A stretch of 64,000 nucleotides of DNA from Rikenellaceae bacterium (GTDB taxonomy: Bacteria > Bacteroidota > Bacteroidia > Bacteroidales > Rikenellaceae): the NCBI GenBank assembly GCA_902363575.1, contig CABJAJ010000006.1, forward strand, positions 97,497-161,496, written 5' to 3'. The number at the start of each line of letters is the position of its first letter. Position 1 is the first letter of the stretch. A model generated the notes under the pieces. It saw nothing but the letters and a program-made list of their open reading frames with translations. It did not search any database and had not been told where the DNA came from. The position numbers were made by a program, and so were the translations under genes. Positions 34,663 to 44,600 of the stretch are shown here, piece after piece.

Positions 34663-35402
34663 AACTGACCTGCGCCCTGATCGACGACGAACCGCTGGCG
34701 GTGGAGCTGCTGGAGGGGTATGCGCGCAAAACGCCTTTTCTGGAGCTGCACGGCTCGTTCGGCAGCGGTGTCGCGGCATTCGACGCGCTGCGCGAAGCTC
34801 CCGTAAACCTGCTCTTCTGCGACATCCAGATGCCGGGGTTGAACGGCATGGAGCTGTCGCGTATGCTGCCGTCCGAAACCCGCGTCATCTTCACCACCGC
34901 CTTCAGCCAGTATGCGGTCGAGGGTTTCCGCGTCAGGGCGATCGACTACCTGCTCAAACCGATCAGTTATGCCGACTTTCTGGAGGCCTCCCGCAAAGCG
35001 CTGGATTGGTTCGAGACCAGACGGCGGGCCGAAGCGGCTGAACAGATACCGACCGAAGAGGCGCAGAGCATCTTCGTGAGGACGGAGTTCCGTCTGCAAC
35101 AGATCGCACTGGACAGCATCCGCTATATCGAGGGTCTGAAAGACTACGTCAAAATCCACGTCGAGGGGGAGCCACATCCCGTGCTGTCGCTGATGAACCT
35201 CAAGTCGCTCGAGCAGAGGTTGCCAGCCGACCGGTTCATCCGCGTCCACCGCTCTTTCATCGTGCAGCCCGCCCTCATCCGCACGATCGAGCGCAACCGC
35301 ATCGTCTTCGGCAAGGAGTACATTCCCATATCCGAGAACTACCGGCAGTCCTTCTATGACTTCCTGGCGGCCCGCTCGCTAATGCCGAAAAACGAGAAAT
35401 AG
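34659..35402 (+). CDS. LytTR-family response regulator
   Basis: A 247-residue regulator: receiver domain with Asp9/Asp10, phosphoacceptor Asp55 (FCDIQMPG), Thr80 and Lys100, then a LytTR DNA-binding domain (about 143-240; SIRYIEGLKDYVKIHV and FIRVHRSFIVQ). The start is set by overlap with the kinase stop. A cognate pair with the LytS kinase; it likely controls the export operon just upstream. Confidence 0.93.
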   Translation: MKLTCALIDDEPLAVELLEGYARKTPFLELHGSFGSGVAAFDALREAPVNLLFCDIQMPGLNGMELSRMLPSETRVIFTTAFSQYAVEGFRVRAIDYLLKPISYADFLEASRKALDWFETRRRAEAAEQIPTEEAQSIFVRTEFRLQQIALDSIRYIEGLKDYVKIHVEGEPHPVLSLMNLKSLEQRLPADRFIRVHRSFIVQPALIRTIERNRIVFGKEYIPISENYRQSFYDFLAARSLMPKNEK

Positions 35403-35452
35403 GGCAGCTTACACCCTGCCCACAGCCGATATTTTCCGGCTCCCGGAAGAGA

Positions 35453-35482
35453 GGAAGCCTCCGGGAAATCCCGGAGGCTTCC
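35453..35482. terminator. Bidirectional hairpin between convergent genes
   Basis: A perfect 14-bp stem GGAAGCCTCCGGGA / TCCCGGAGGCTTCC with a 2-base loop. It serves the LytTR gene (plus) and the WG-repeat gene (minus). Confidence 0.75.
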
Positions 35483-35504
35483 TGGCAGGGTTCTACGACG
35501 CCGG

Positions 35505-36968
35505 TTATTGCCGATCGATATCCGCCCGGGCAATGTGCATCGAAGTGAGTTTCCCGAGCTGATCGTCCGGAAGGTCCTCGAAGCGGATGATGACCAGATT
35601 ATCCGGGCTTACGAAGCCGCGTACCCAGCCCATTTCGGGCTGCAACTGTTTCGGTCCGATTCCGTAATTGAACAGCGACATACCCTGACCCGAATAGTTA
35701 TAAAAATAATTCCGGTCTTCGGCCGACCCGACGTTCCTTTCGGTTCCGTCGGCGGAAACCACTTTGAATTCCTGCCATACGGTCAAGGGCGTCGGGTCTC
35801 CGCCGCAGGTTATGACCGTGCCCATCGTGGTTTTCCAGTAGCTGTCGTATTTCCCGACGGCAGCAAACCCCTTTACGAACAGGAGTCCCCGCTCACCGTT
35901 GAGATCTTCGGTGGGAGGGGAGAAAACCAGGTAATCGCGGAGTTGCTTGATCCCCGGTTTAAACGATACGCCCCGCGTGCCGTCCGACGTCGATCCGCCC
36001 GCAATAGCCACCCGTATCGCCTCGCCGTCCCGGTAGTGCGGGAGCGCCTTGAAGATGCAGTATCCGCCGGCCGGCGCATTCGCCCAGGCGGCTTCGTCCG
36101 AGCACTTCTGCCCGTAACGGTCGATCAGAAACATGGTATCGCCGAATCCGTCGTCGCTATTGACCGCCGCATAGCCCGAACTGAAGCTGGTCGGCTTGAC
36201 CTTATAGACGGGTTCGATCACCATCTTCCCCAGCACGTCGATGAATCCCCAGAGCCGGGGGCCCCATTTTTCGGTTTCGACCAGCACGGCCGCCCGGCCT
36301 TCGCGGAAGGGGAGGGCCTCCAGGAACTGCGGCTCGACGACGGGGTTTCCGAGGTGATCCATGTAACCCCAACGCTGGAGTTTGCAGTCGAAATAGGCCC
36401 GCATGTTTTCCGACAGGATTCCTGTGGGTTTGAGGTCGTTGCCGGCGCTGTAACCGACATTCTTCTGCGTCAGCTTCGGATAGATCTCCTTCATCGCAGC
36501 ATCGATATACACCACATCGTTGGTATATCCGTCCCCCTTCAGCACGACGGCTACGCCGTCCTTAAAATCGGTAATGATCCGGTAGTTGTCGGGCGGAGTG
36601 AGGATATGCCCCTCGGAGGTCAGCACGACCGGTTTCCCGTGGCGATAAGCGGTCGCCGCCCCTCCCGAGAAGAGACCCATCACCTTGTTCCCGTCGGTAA
36701 GTTCCAGGTCGTAACCGAATACGTAATGTCCCCTAATGTCAATGTGCATCAGGTAATTGCGGTCGGAATAGCCTTTAATGAGGATCATGCCGTCGCGGAC
36801 GTAAGGGCTGATATTGGCCCCGGCGGGAATCGGCGTTACGGTCGGAGATGAATTGAGCACCGGGTAAGAGCTCGTCTGCACCCATCTCTCGTTGTCTTTA
36901 ATCAGTTGCGCGCGCAGCGCGTTGGCTGCAAAAAGCGCAAGGACCAAACTCAAAAGCAGTTTTTTCAT
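35505..36968 (-). CDS. WG-repeat-like exported protein
   Basis: A 487-residue protein with signal peptide MKKLLLSLVLALFAANALRAQ. The body has WG-type repeats, clearest at QRWGYMDHLGNPVVEPQF and RLWGFIDVLGKMVIEPVY (about residues 200-250), with more diverged ones around. Such repeats build beta-rich surface or periplasmic proteins. A Gly-rich C-terminal third has no recognised domain. The start at 36968 is set by the signal peptide; the open frame further upstream is non-coding. Function unknown. Confidence 0.8.
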   Translation of the reverse strand: MKKLLLSLVLALFAANALRAQLIKDNERWVQTSSYPVLNSSPTVTPIPAGANISPYVRDGMILIKGYSDRNYLMHIDIRGHYVFGYDLELTDGNKVMGLFSGGAATAYRHGKPVVLTSEGHILTPPDNYRIITDFKDGVAVVLKGDGYTNDVVYIDAAMKEIYPKLTQKNVGYSAGNDLKPTGILSENMRAYFDCKLQRWGYMDHLGNPVVEPQFLEALPFREGRAAVLVETEKWGPRLWGFIDVLGKMVIEPVYKVKPTSFSSGYAAVNSDDGFGDTMFLIDRYGQKCSDEAAWANAPAGGYCIFKALPHYRDGEAIRVAIAGGSTSDGTRGVSFKPGIKQLRDYLVFSPPTEDLNGERGLLFVKGFAAVGKYDSYWKTTMGTVITCGGDPTPLTVWQEFKVVSADGTERNVGSAEDRNYFYNYSGQGMSLFNYGIGPKQLQPEMGWVRGFVSPDNLVIIRFEDLPDDQLGKLTSMHIARADIDRQ

Positions 36969-37130
36969 TGCTACAAATTTTAATAGGTTATTATTATCAT
37001 TTGCGCAATCCCCTGCGCACGCCGTCAAATTCACAATCCCCGTGTCGGCTGCGTATCCCCCCGTAACGTAAGGGCCGACCGGAGTCCCCGCCGGTCTTTT
37101 GCAGCGACGCATCGGACCGAAGGCGGAATA

Positions 37131-37138
37131 CAAATATA
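37131..37138 (-). promoter_or_regulatory. -7 box for the WG-repeat gene
   Basis: TATATTTG on the minus strand, in the 387-bp divergent region 36969-37355. The remainder of that region shows only promoters, no gene. Confidence 0.5.
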
Positions 37139-37190
37139 ATAATAAAAGGGCAAAAGAGGTAATCAGCGGATAAAATAGGGTATAAAGACC

Positions 37191-37221
37191 TTGCTGCATA
37201 GACCGATTCACGCTATATTTG
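37191..37221 (+). promoter_or_regulatory. Promoter of the repeat lipoprotein gene
   Basis: TTG (37191-37193), 20 bp, TATATTTG (37214-37221). The leader to ATG 37356 is about 130 nt. Confidence 0.65.
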
Positions 37222-37355
37222 ATATTGCAACGGTCGTCAGTCCTGCGGCGCACAGCCCGACAGCACACGCCGCAGGAGAAGGCCCCCGGCGGTCGTTGCA
37301 TGAGAGAATCAATCCAAACCCGCTGCACCGGGCCGCGCAGACAAATTATGTGACT

Positions 37356-39266
37356 ATGACGCGTACTTTTCTCCGAATGTTATCCCTTTGCGGATTGGTG
37401 GCTTGCGCATCGACCGCATGCGACGACAAAAACGATCCTCTTCCCCCGGTCGGCCCTGCCGACGGTCCGAAAGTGACGCTTACGGCAGGCGAGACGACCC
37501 CATCGACCGTTTCGTTCTCCATCACCCCTTCGGACGCAGCAGCCTGTGCCTACATGATGCTGGCCGAGGACCAGCCGGTTCCTTCGGCCGCCGTTATCCT
37601 CTCCGACGGCGTAGAAGCGGAATCGAAACAGTCCACGCCGGTAACGCTTCGGGGACTCGTACCGGAAACCACCTATGTCGTGGTGGCAGCCGTGACCGAC
37701 GGAAAGACCAGCGCTTCGTCCGAACCCCTGCGCCTTACCACGAAAAAAGTCACCACACCGGACGATGCCGTCGTGCTGGACAGGGTGATCGAGGCGATCT
37801 ACTACGGTGAAAATCTTCTAAACGCTTCGGCGGATTATTACATCCAGTTGGCGAACGTCGCATGTGTGCAGGACGAGTACGGCTATTACCAACCTGCGGG
37901 CAAAGGCACGCTGCTCAGCCTCGACCTGTGGGGCGCCCCCTCTCCGGCCGGAAACCGGGCGCTTCCGACCGGCACCTACATGCTCGATGCGGACAACATG
38001 CCTCTGACCCTCGATCCGAATTTTACGGTACTCAGGGTGTCCGACGGGAGCGAGTTCGCCGAATACGATTTCGAGTCGGGCGAAGTGATCGTGGAGCGTG
38101 ACGGTTCGACCTATACCATCAGTGCGACGCTGACGGACAGCAAGGAAGGCGTGCATAATTTCAAATATACAGGGCCGCTCTCCATCGCCGACCGCGAAGC
38201 GCCCACCTACGACCCGATCACCCATGACGTCAATACCACCTTTATCGGGGCCGATGCGCTTTACTACGGCGACCGCAATAAGACGGGATTCGGCAGTTTC
38301 GAGGTTTATCTCTACGACGTGCCGAAGAAAAACGGCTTCCTGACCAGAGCGGGGTACCAGCTCGTTCTGGAACTCACCACACCGCTTATCCGTAAGGGCG
38401 AAGATATTTTTATCGCCAACGGCACCTACACGGTTTCCTCCCAGACACCGGCGCTCTTCAAATTCACCCCGGGTTACGCCCTCCCGGACGACCCCTATCC
38501 TTACGGAAGCGTATGCGAGCAGAACGACGAAGACGGGGCGCCCTATTACGCTTTGCTGAACGGCGGAACAATCGAAATCAACCGTACCGGCACGACGTAC
38601 ACATTTACGGCAAACCTCGAAACCGTCGAGGGCATTGAAATCAAAGGCACCTATACGGGTGAAATTCCCATCGAGGACCGCAATGGCTGGCGACCGGGTG
38701 GCGGAGGCTATTCGACCCTGCACCTGGACGTGACGCCCGACCTGAAAGGAATCCGAACCGGCAAGCTCATCTATCTGGGCAACTACCTCCGTCTGGGCTA
38801 CTCCTCCTTCATCCTGCAAATCGTTGCCGACGACCAACCCGAATCCATCGAGATCGAGGTGATCTGCGAGAACACCTACACGACGGACATCGCCCTGGGA
38901 CACTATACCGTGATGCCCGGTCGTTCGGAGGTAAACATGGTTCCCTGGGCCGTCATGCCGGGCTTCATGCTCGAATCAAATACGTCGGGCACCTGGTATC
39001 TGGAACGGAACGAAGACGGGGACATCGTAAACGGCGCTCCGGCCAATGCGGGGACGATCGACATTTCAAAGGACGGGGACAATTACACGGTTGCTTTCGA
39101 CCTCGAGGACGACTGCACGGAACCCAACCGCATCAGCGGTTCGTGGACGGGAACCATGGAATTCGTCTCCAGCCCTTTCAGCCTCAAACCGGGCACGCTT
39201 TTCTGCCCGCAGTCCGATAACGACATTCCGCAGCGTCAGGGCCGTTCGGGTCATCACGCACGGTAA
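37356..39266 (+). CDS. Surface lipoprotein with three internal repeats
   Basis: A 636-residue lipoprotein: signal with lipidation Cys in ACASTACDD (about residue 22), an N-terminal Ig/fibronectin-like domain (about 35-128, VTLTAGETTPSTVSFSITPS ... LVPETTYVVVAAVTDGK), then three related modules of roughly 150-180 residues. The modules open with AIYYGENLLNASADYYIQL, ALYYGDRNKTGFGSFEVYL and LIYLGNYLRLGYSSFILQI, and each ends in a GTYTG- or GSWTG-type strand. The architecture fits a secreted or surface-exposed Bacteroidota protein; the ligand is unknown. No SusC/D neighbours. Confidence 0.8.
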   Translation: MTRTFLRMLSLCGLVACASTACDDKNDPLPPVGPADGPKVTLTAGETTPSTVSFSITPSDAAACAYMMLAEDQPVPSAAVILSDGVEAESKQSTPVTLRGLVPETTYVVVAAVTDGKTSASSEPLRLTTKKVTTPDDAVVLDRVIEAIYYGENLLNASADYYIQLANVACVQDEYGYYQPAGKGTLLSLDLWGAPSPAGNRALPTGTYMLDADNMPLTLDPNFTVLRVSDGSEFAEYDFESGEVIVERDGSTYTISATLTDSKEGVHNFKYTGPLSIADREAPTYDPITHDVNTTFIGADALYYGDRNKTGFGSFEVYLYDVPKKNGFLTRAGYQLVLELTTPLIRKGEDIFIANGTYTVSSQTPALFKFTPGYALPDDPYPYGSVCEQNDEDGAPYYALLNGGTIEINRTGTTYTFTANLETVEGIEIKGTYTGEIPIEDRNGWRPGGGGYSTLHLDVTPDLKGIRTGKLIYLGNYLRLGYSSFILQIVADDQPESIEIEVICENTYTTDIALGHYTVMPGRSEVNMVPWAVMPGFMLESNTSGTWYLERNEDGDIVNGAPANAGTIDISKDGDNYTVAFDLEDDCTEPNRISGSWTGTMEFVSSPFSLKPGTLFCPQSDNDIPQRQGRSGHHAR

Positions 39267-39284
39267 TCCGACTGACCGACCAAC

Positions 39285-39314
39285 AAAGGGGGCTCGTTTT
39301 TACGAGCCCCCTTT
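39285..39314 (+). terminator. Terminator of the repeat lipoprotein gene
   Basis: AAAGGGGGCTCG / CGAGCCCCCTTT, a 12-bp stem with a 6-base loop, followed by ATTTC. Confidence 0.8.
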
Positions 39315-39465
39315 ATTTCATCCCGACACATCGGGAAAGCCTCCGGGAAAACCCCTTTCCGGGCGGTACATCCTTCGCCTGCATCTTGCCCAGAGCCGCC
39401 GATATCAGGCCTGCGCCGCTCCGTACCGCAGACGCAGACCCGCATCGCGCTCGCCCGTCGTGCGT

Positions 39466-40344
39466 TCAGGGTTCCTGCGGAACGCCCACGAAAGAGTCGT
39501 CCCAGCGGCGGTTGCGGTATTGAGTGGGGGAGAGTCCCGTATGCTTTTTGAAATAACGCCCCAGGTAGGACTGATCCGGAAAACGGAGCCAGTCGGCGAT
39601 TTCCGACACCGAGAGGTCAGTGGACTGCAACAACACCTTGATCTCGAGCAGCACCATCCGGTCGATAATCTCCTTGGGTGTTCTGGACGAAACAGTCCGC
39701 ACGACGGTGGAAAGGTAGCGGGTCGTGATGCAGAGCCTGTCGGCGAAATAGGCCACCTCGCGCTGTTCGTAGCAGTGTTCGTGCACCAGCGAGATAAAGC
39801 GCAGGAACAGCTCCCGCCGACGGTTGTTCACCTCCCCGGGCTGGCGGCGGTTGATGTTGCGCTGGATTTTATCGTAAATCTCCAGAAAAACGTTTTGCAG
39901 ACGATTCTTGACGATGGTGTTGCGGAAGATATTTTCGCGGTCGGCATACGTATAAGCGGCCATCTGCAACCAGATATCAGCCCCTTTGCCCCCGTCGTCG
40001 AGCCGCTCGGCGATCGGGTTCTCGTTGAGGAAGTGGAAAAACGAAGGGTCGAGCCGGAAGCTCGCTTCGGCGAACAGGGCTCGGGAAAAAGCGCAGTAGG
40101 TGATCCGGAAATCGTCGGAAACCTCCGAAAACATGAGGATTGCGCCCGGCAACAGCAACATGAGCGTATGTTCGCGAACGGCTCCCGTGTGCAGATTGAT
40201 CGTCACCCTGGCCGTACCCCTCTGGCAGAAGAGGATCGCGCCGCTGTCGCACCGCGCCGGGTTGTTGTGAAAAAAACCGAACGACGATTCGCCGACCACG
40301 AATTGTTCGTCGTCGGTGGTTGTGATGGGATTCGTGTCGTCCAT
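39466..40344 (-). CDS. AraC-family transcriptional regulator
   Basis: A 292-residue regulator. A cupin-like N-terminal half (CQRGTARVTINLHTG, LLLPGAILMF) senses a signal, and the C-terminal half has two helix-turn-helices: REVAYFADRLCITTRYLSTV and LSVSEIADWLRFPDQSYLGR, then YFKKHTGLSPTQYR, the AraC signature. The start MDDTNP at 40344 is preferred because the longer frame runs through the divergent promoter region. Divergent from the RND efflux operon, which it probably controls. Confidence 0.92.
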   Translation of the reverse strand: MDDTNPITTTDDEQFVVGESSFGFFHNNPARCDSGAILFCQRGTARVTINLHTGAVREHTLMLLLPGAILMFSEVSDDFRITYCAFSRALFAEASFRLDPSFFHFLNENPIAERLDDGGKGADIWLQMAAYTYADRENIFRNTIVKNRLQNVFLEIYDKIQRNINRRQPGEVNNRRRELFLRFISLVHEHCYEQREVAYFADRLCITTRYLSTVVRTVSSRTPKEIIDRMVLLEIKVLLQSTDLSVSEIADWLRFPDQSYLGRYFKKHTGLSPTQYRNRRWDDSFVGVPQEP

Positions 40345-40461
40345 ACTTATTTCTGATTTACGAAGCAAAAATAAACAATTTCTTCCCTCAGAACGAAAAT
40401 TTGTTCCGAAAAGTACCCGAAGAGTTCGCAATATATGACAAGAGAACGAACGTATTTACGG

Positions 40462-40469
40462 TACTTTTG
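40462..40469 (+). promoter_or_regulatory. -7 box for the RND efflux operon
   Basis: TACTTTTG, 26 bp before the adaptor start, in the divergent region shared with the AraC gene. Confidence 0.55.
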
Positions 40470-40495
40470 CATCGAAAAAAGTTTTAAAAGAAAGC

Positions 40496-41623
40496 ATGAT
40501 GAGAATTATGACAGAAAAGTTCGTGCAGACGCTGCTGGTCGGTTGCTGCATGACAGCGGCCGTTTCGTGCTCCAACGCCCCAACGGCTCCCCGCGTGGCC
40601 GAGTACGAAGTGCTGACCATCGTCCCGACCGACGCCCAGACCCAAAGCAACTATTCGGCCACCATCCGCGGCCGCCAGGACATCGACATCTATCCGCAGG
40701 TGTCGGGCTTCATCTCGAAGCTCAACGTCAATGAGGGCGAGACGGTACGACCGGGTCAAACCCTGTTCATCATCGACCAGGTGCCTTACCAGGCGGCGCT
40801 CCGCACGGCCGAGGCCAACGTCGATGCCGCGAATGCCGGGGTAGCGACGGCTCAGCTGACCTTCGACAGCAAAAAAGAACTCTTCGCCAAAAACGTCATT
40901 TCAGCATACGAACTCCAGACCTCCGAAAACGCGCTGCTGACGGCCAAAGCCCAGTTGGCACAGGCCGAGGCGCAGCGCGTGAACGCTGCGAACAACCTCT
41001 CCTATACGGTGGTCAAAAGCCCCTCGCACGGCGTGGTGGGTACGCTTCCGTACCGGGTAGGCGCACTGGTGGGTCCTTCGATGCCGCAGCCCCTTACGAC
41101 CGTTTCGGACAATTCGGACATGTACGTTTACTTCTCGATGAACGAAAGCCAGCTGCTCAACCTGACCCGTCGTTACGGTTCGGTCGAAAAGGCCCTGGCG
41201 TCGATGCCGGCGATCGAACTCCGGCTGAGCGACGGATCGCTCTACTCCGAAAAGGGACGCATCGAAACCATTAGCGGCGTGATCGACCCCTCGACGGGAA
41301 GCGTATCGCTCAGGGCCGTATTCCCCAACAAGGGGCGTCTGCTCCACAGCGGCAGCACGGGCAATGTGGTCATTCCGATCGAACGGAAGGACGCCATCGT
41401 AATCCCCAAAGCGGCCACGTTCGAGCTGCAAGACAAAATCTACGTCTATAAGATCATCGACGGCAAGGCGACCTCCGAAATGGTCGAAGTCGAGAACGTC
41501 AGCGATCCGAAGACCTATATCGTCGATTCCGGACTCGTTCCGGGCGACGTGATCGTCGCCGAAGGGGTAGGCCTTCTCAGGGAGGGCACGCCGATCCAGG
41601 CGAAAACCGTAAAGGAGGAATAA
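40496..41623 (+). CDS. RND efflux periplasmic adaptor lipoprotein
   Basis: A 375-residue AcrA/MexA-type adaptor. Lipoprotein signal ending in AAVSC (Cys25), lipoyl-domain halves around DIDIYPQVSGFISKLNV and TVVKSPSHGVVGTLPYRV, a helical hairpin between them, and a beta-barrel with VRPGQTLFIIDQVPYQ preceding. It bridges the inner membrane pump and outer membrane channel. The pump gene starts 3 bp after its stop. A second ATG three bases in is an alternative start. Confidence 0.93.
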   Translation: MMRIMTEKFVQTLLVGCCMTAAVSCSNAPTAPRVAEYEVLTIVPTDAQTQSNYSATIRGRQDIDIYPQVSGFISKLNVNEGETVRPGQTLFIIDQVPYQAALRTAEANVDAANAGVATAQLTFDSKKELFAKNVISAYELQTSENALLTAKAQLAQAEAQRVNAANNLSYTVVKSPSHGVVGTLPYRVGALVGPSMPQPLTTVSDNSDMYVYFSMNESQLLNLTRRYGSVEKALASMPAIELRLSDGSLYSEKGRIETISGVIDPSTGSVSLRAVFPNKGRLLHSGSTGNVVIPIERKDAIVIPKAATFELQDKIYVYKIIDGKATSEMVEVENVSDPKTYIVDSGLVPGDVIVAEGVGLLREGTPIQAKTVKEE

Positions 41624-41626
41624 CCT

Positions 41627-44600
41627 ATGACACTCAAACATTTTATCGACCGGCCCGTCCTGGCGTCGGTTATCTCAATCGTCATCGTGCTGGGCGGCAT
41701 CATCGGCCTGGCCTCGCTGCCCGTGGAGCAGTATCCGGACATCGCACCCCCGACGGTGATGGTGCGCGCCTCCTATCCGGGCGCAAGCGCTGAAACGATC
41801 CAGAAGAGCGTGATCGTACCGCTCGAGGAGGCGATCAACGGCGTGGAGAACATGATGTATATGGAATCCAGCGCCTCCAACGCCGGCAGCGCATCCATCA
41901 CGGTCTATTTCCGCCAGGGCACCGACGCCGACATGGCGGCCGTGAACGTACAGAACCGCGTAGCCACCACCACCGGGGCGCTGCCCGCCGAAGTGACCAA
42001 GATCGGCGTGACGACCATGAAGCGTCAGACCTCCATGCTGAAGATCTTTTCGCTGTACAGTCCCGACGACAGCTACGACGAGACCTTCCTATCGAACTAC
42101 ATGAAGATCAACATTCAGCCCCGCATCCTGCGTACGCAGGGCGTCGGCGAATTCTTCGTGCTGGGCGCGGACTACTCGATGCGTATCTGGATGAAACCCG
42201 ACGTGATGGCGCAGTACAGGCTCGTCCCATCGGACGTGACGGCTGCACTGGCCGAACAGAACATCGAGTCTGCGGCCGGTATGCTGGGTGAAAATTCGGA
42301 AAACACGTTCCAATATACGATGAAATACCGCGGACGACTGATGACCCCCGAAGAGTTCGGCCAAATCGTCATCCGCACGCTGCCCGACGGCAATATCCTG
42401 CGGCTCAAAGACATCGCCGACGTGGAGCTGGGCAGCGAATCCTATGCCTACAAAGGATACACGAACGGTCATCCGGGCGTGAGCGCCATGGTCTTCCAGA
42501 CTGCCGGCTCGAATGCCACACAGGTCGTCAATGACATCAACGCACTCCTCGACGAGGTCAGCGCGGAACTGCCCAAGGGCGTCGCAATCGCCCACCTGCA
42601 AAGTGTGAACGACTTCCTTTACGCTTCGATGCACGAGGTCATCAAGACGCTGATCGAAGCCATCATCCTGGTCGTGCTGGTGGTTTACGTCTTCCTGCAG
42701 GACCTCCGCTCGACGCTTATCCCGACGGTATCGATTCTGGTCGCGCTCGTGGGTACGTTCGCCTTCCTCTTCTTCGCCGGTTTCAGTATCAACCTGCTGA
42801 CACTGTTCGCCCTGGTGCTGGCGATCGGTACCGTGGTGGACGATGCCATCATTGTGGTCGAAGCCGTCCAGGCGCGTTTCGACGTGGGTTACAAATCCTC
42901 CTACATGGCTACCGTGGATGCCATGTCGGGCATCACCTCGGCCATCATCACCTCGACGCTGGTCTTTATGGCCGTGTTCATCCCCGTTTCGCTCATGGGC
43001 GGTACGTCGGGTACCTTCTACACCCAGTTCGGTATCACGATGGCCGTGGCGGTCGGTATTTCGGCCATCAACGCCCTGACGCTCTCCCCGGCCCTCTGTG
43101 CGCTGATTATCAAGCCTTATATCGATGAAAACGGCGAGATGCGCGACAACTTCGCCGCACGTTTCCGCAAGGCGTTCAACACGGCGTTCACGGCCATGGT
43201 CAACAAGTACAAGCATGGCGTGCTGCTGTTCATCAAGCGGCGCTGGCTGATGTGGCTCGCGCTGGCCCTTTCGTTCCTCGCCCTCATTCTGCTCATGCGT
43301 TCGACCAAAACGGGTCTGGTGCCCGACGAGGATCAGGGAACCGTGATGGTCAACGTCACCACCGCTCCCGGCAGCTCGCTCGAGGAGACCAACGTGGTGA
43401 TGCACGAACTCGCCGACCGGCTCCGGAATATTCCCCAAATCCGCGACTACATGCAGGTCGCCGGCTACGGCATGATCGCCGGGCAGGGTTCGTCCTACGG
43501 TATGTGCATCATCAAGCTCAAGGACTGGAAGGACCGACCCGACAAGGCGGACGCCGTCAATGCCGTCATCGGACAGATCTACGCCCGCACCGCCGACATC
43601 AAGGACGCACAGATTTTCGCCGTCGCCCCGCCGATGATTTCGGGTTACGGCACCTCGACCGGTTTCGACATGCGCCTGCAGGACCGGATGGGTGGAAGCA
43701 TCAACGATTTCTACAACATCTACCTCCAGTTCATCGCCGCGCTCAACCAGCGCCCGGAGATCGAACGCGCCTATTCGACCTTCAACATCAACTTCCCGCA
43801 GTACATGGTCGATATCGATGCGGCCAAGGCCAAGCGTGCGGGTGTTTCGCCGACCGAAATCCTCTCGACGCTGTCGGGCTATTACGGCGGCCAGTACGTC
43901 TCGAACATCAACCGCTTCTCGAAGGTTTACCGCGTGATGATCCAGGCTGACCCCAAATACCGCCTCGATACCGAGTCGCTCAACAACGTTTACGTACGTA
44001 CGCAGAACGGCGAGATGGCGCCTGTCAGCCAGTTCGTCAAACTGACCAAGGTGTACGGTTCGGAGACGCTCAACCGCTTCAACATGTACAGCTCCATATC
44101 GGTGAACGGCACCGCGGCCGACGGCTACTCGTCGGGCGATGCGATCCAGGCCGTCCGCGAGGTCGCCGCACAGGTGCTTCCCCACGGTTACGGCTATGAA
44201 TTCAGCGGCATCACGCGGGAGGAGAGCGAAACATCGAGCAACACGGCAATCATTTTCGGCATCTGCATCCTGCTGATCTATCTGATCTTGAGCGCACTTT
44301 ATGAAAGTTTCCTCATTCCGTTCGCGGTGATCCTCTCCGTGCCCTGCGGTCTGATGGGCAGCTTCCTGTTCGCCAAGATGATGGGGCTGGAGAACAACAT
44401 CTATCTCCAGACGGGTCTTATCATGCTGATCGGCCTGCTGTCCAAAACGGCCATTCTGCTGACGGAGTACGCCGCCGACCGCCGTGCCTGCGGCATGTCG
44501 CTCACTCAGGCGGCGGTATCGGCCGCAAAAGTGCGTCTGCGCCCGATCCTGATGACCGTCCTGACGATGGTGTTCGGTATGCTCCCGCTCATGTTCTCGC

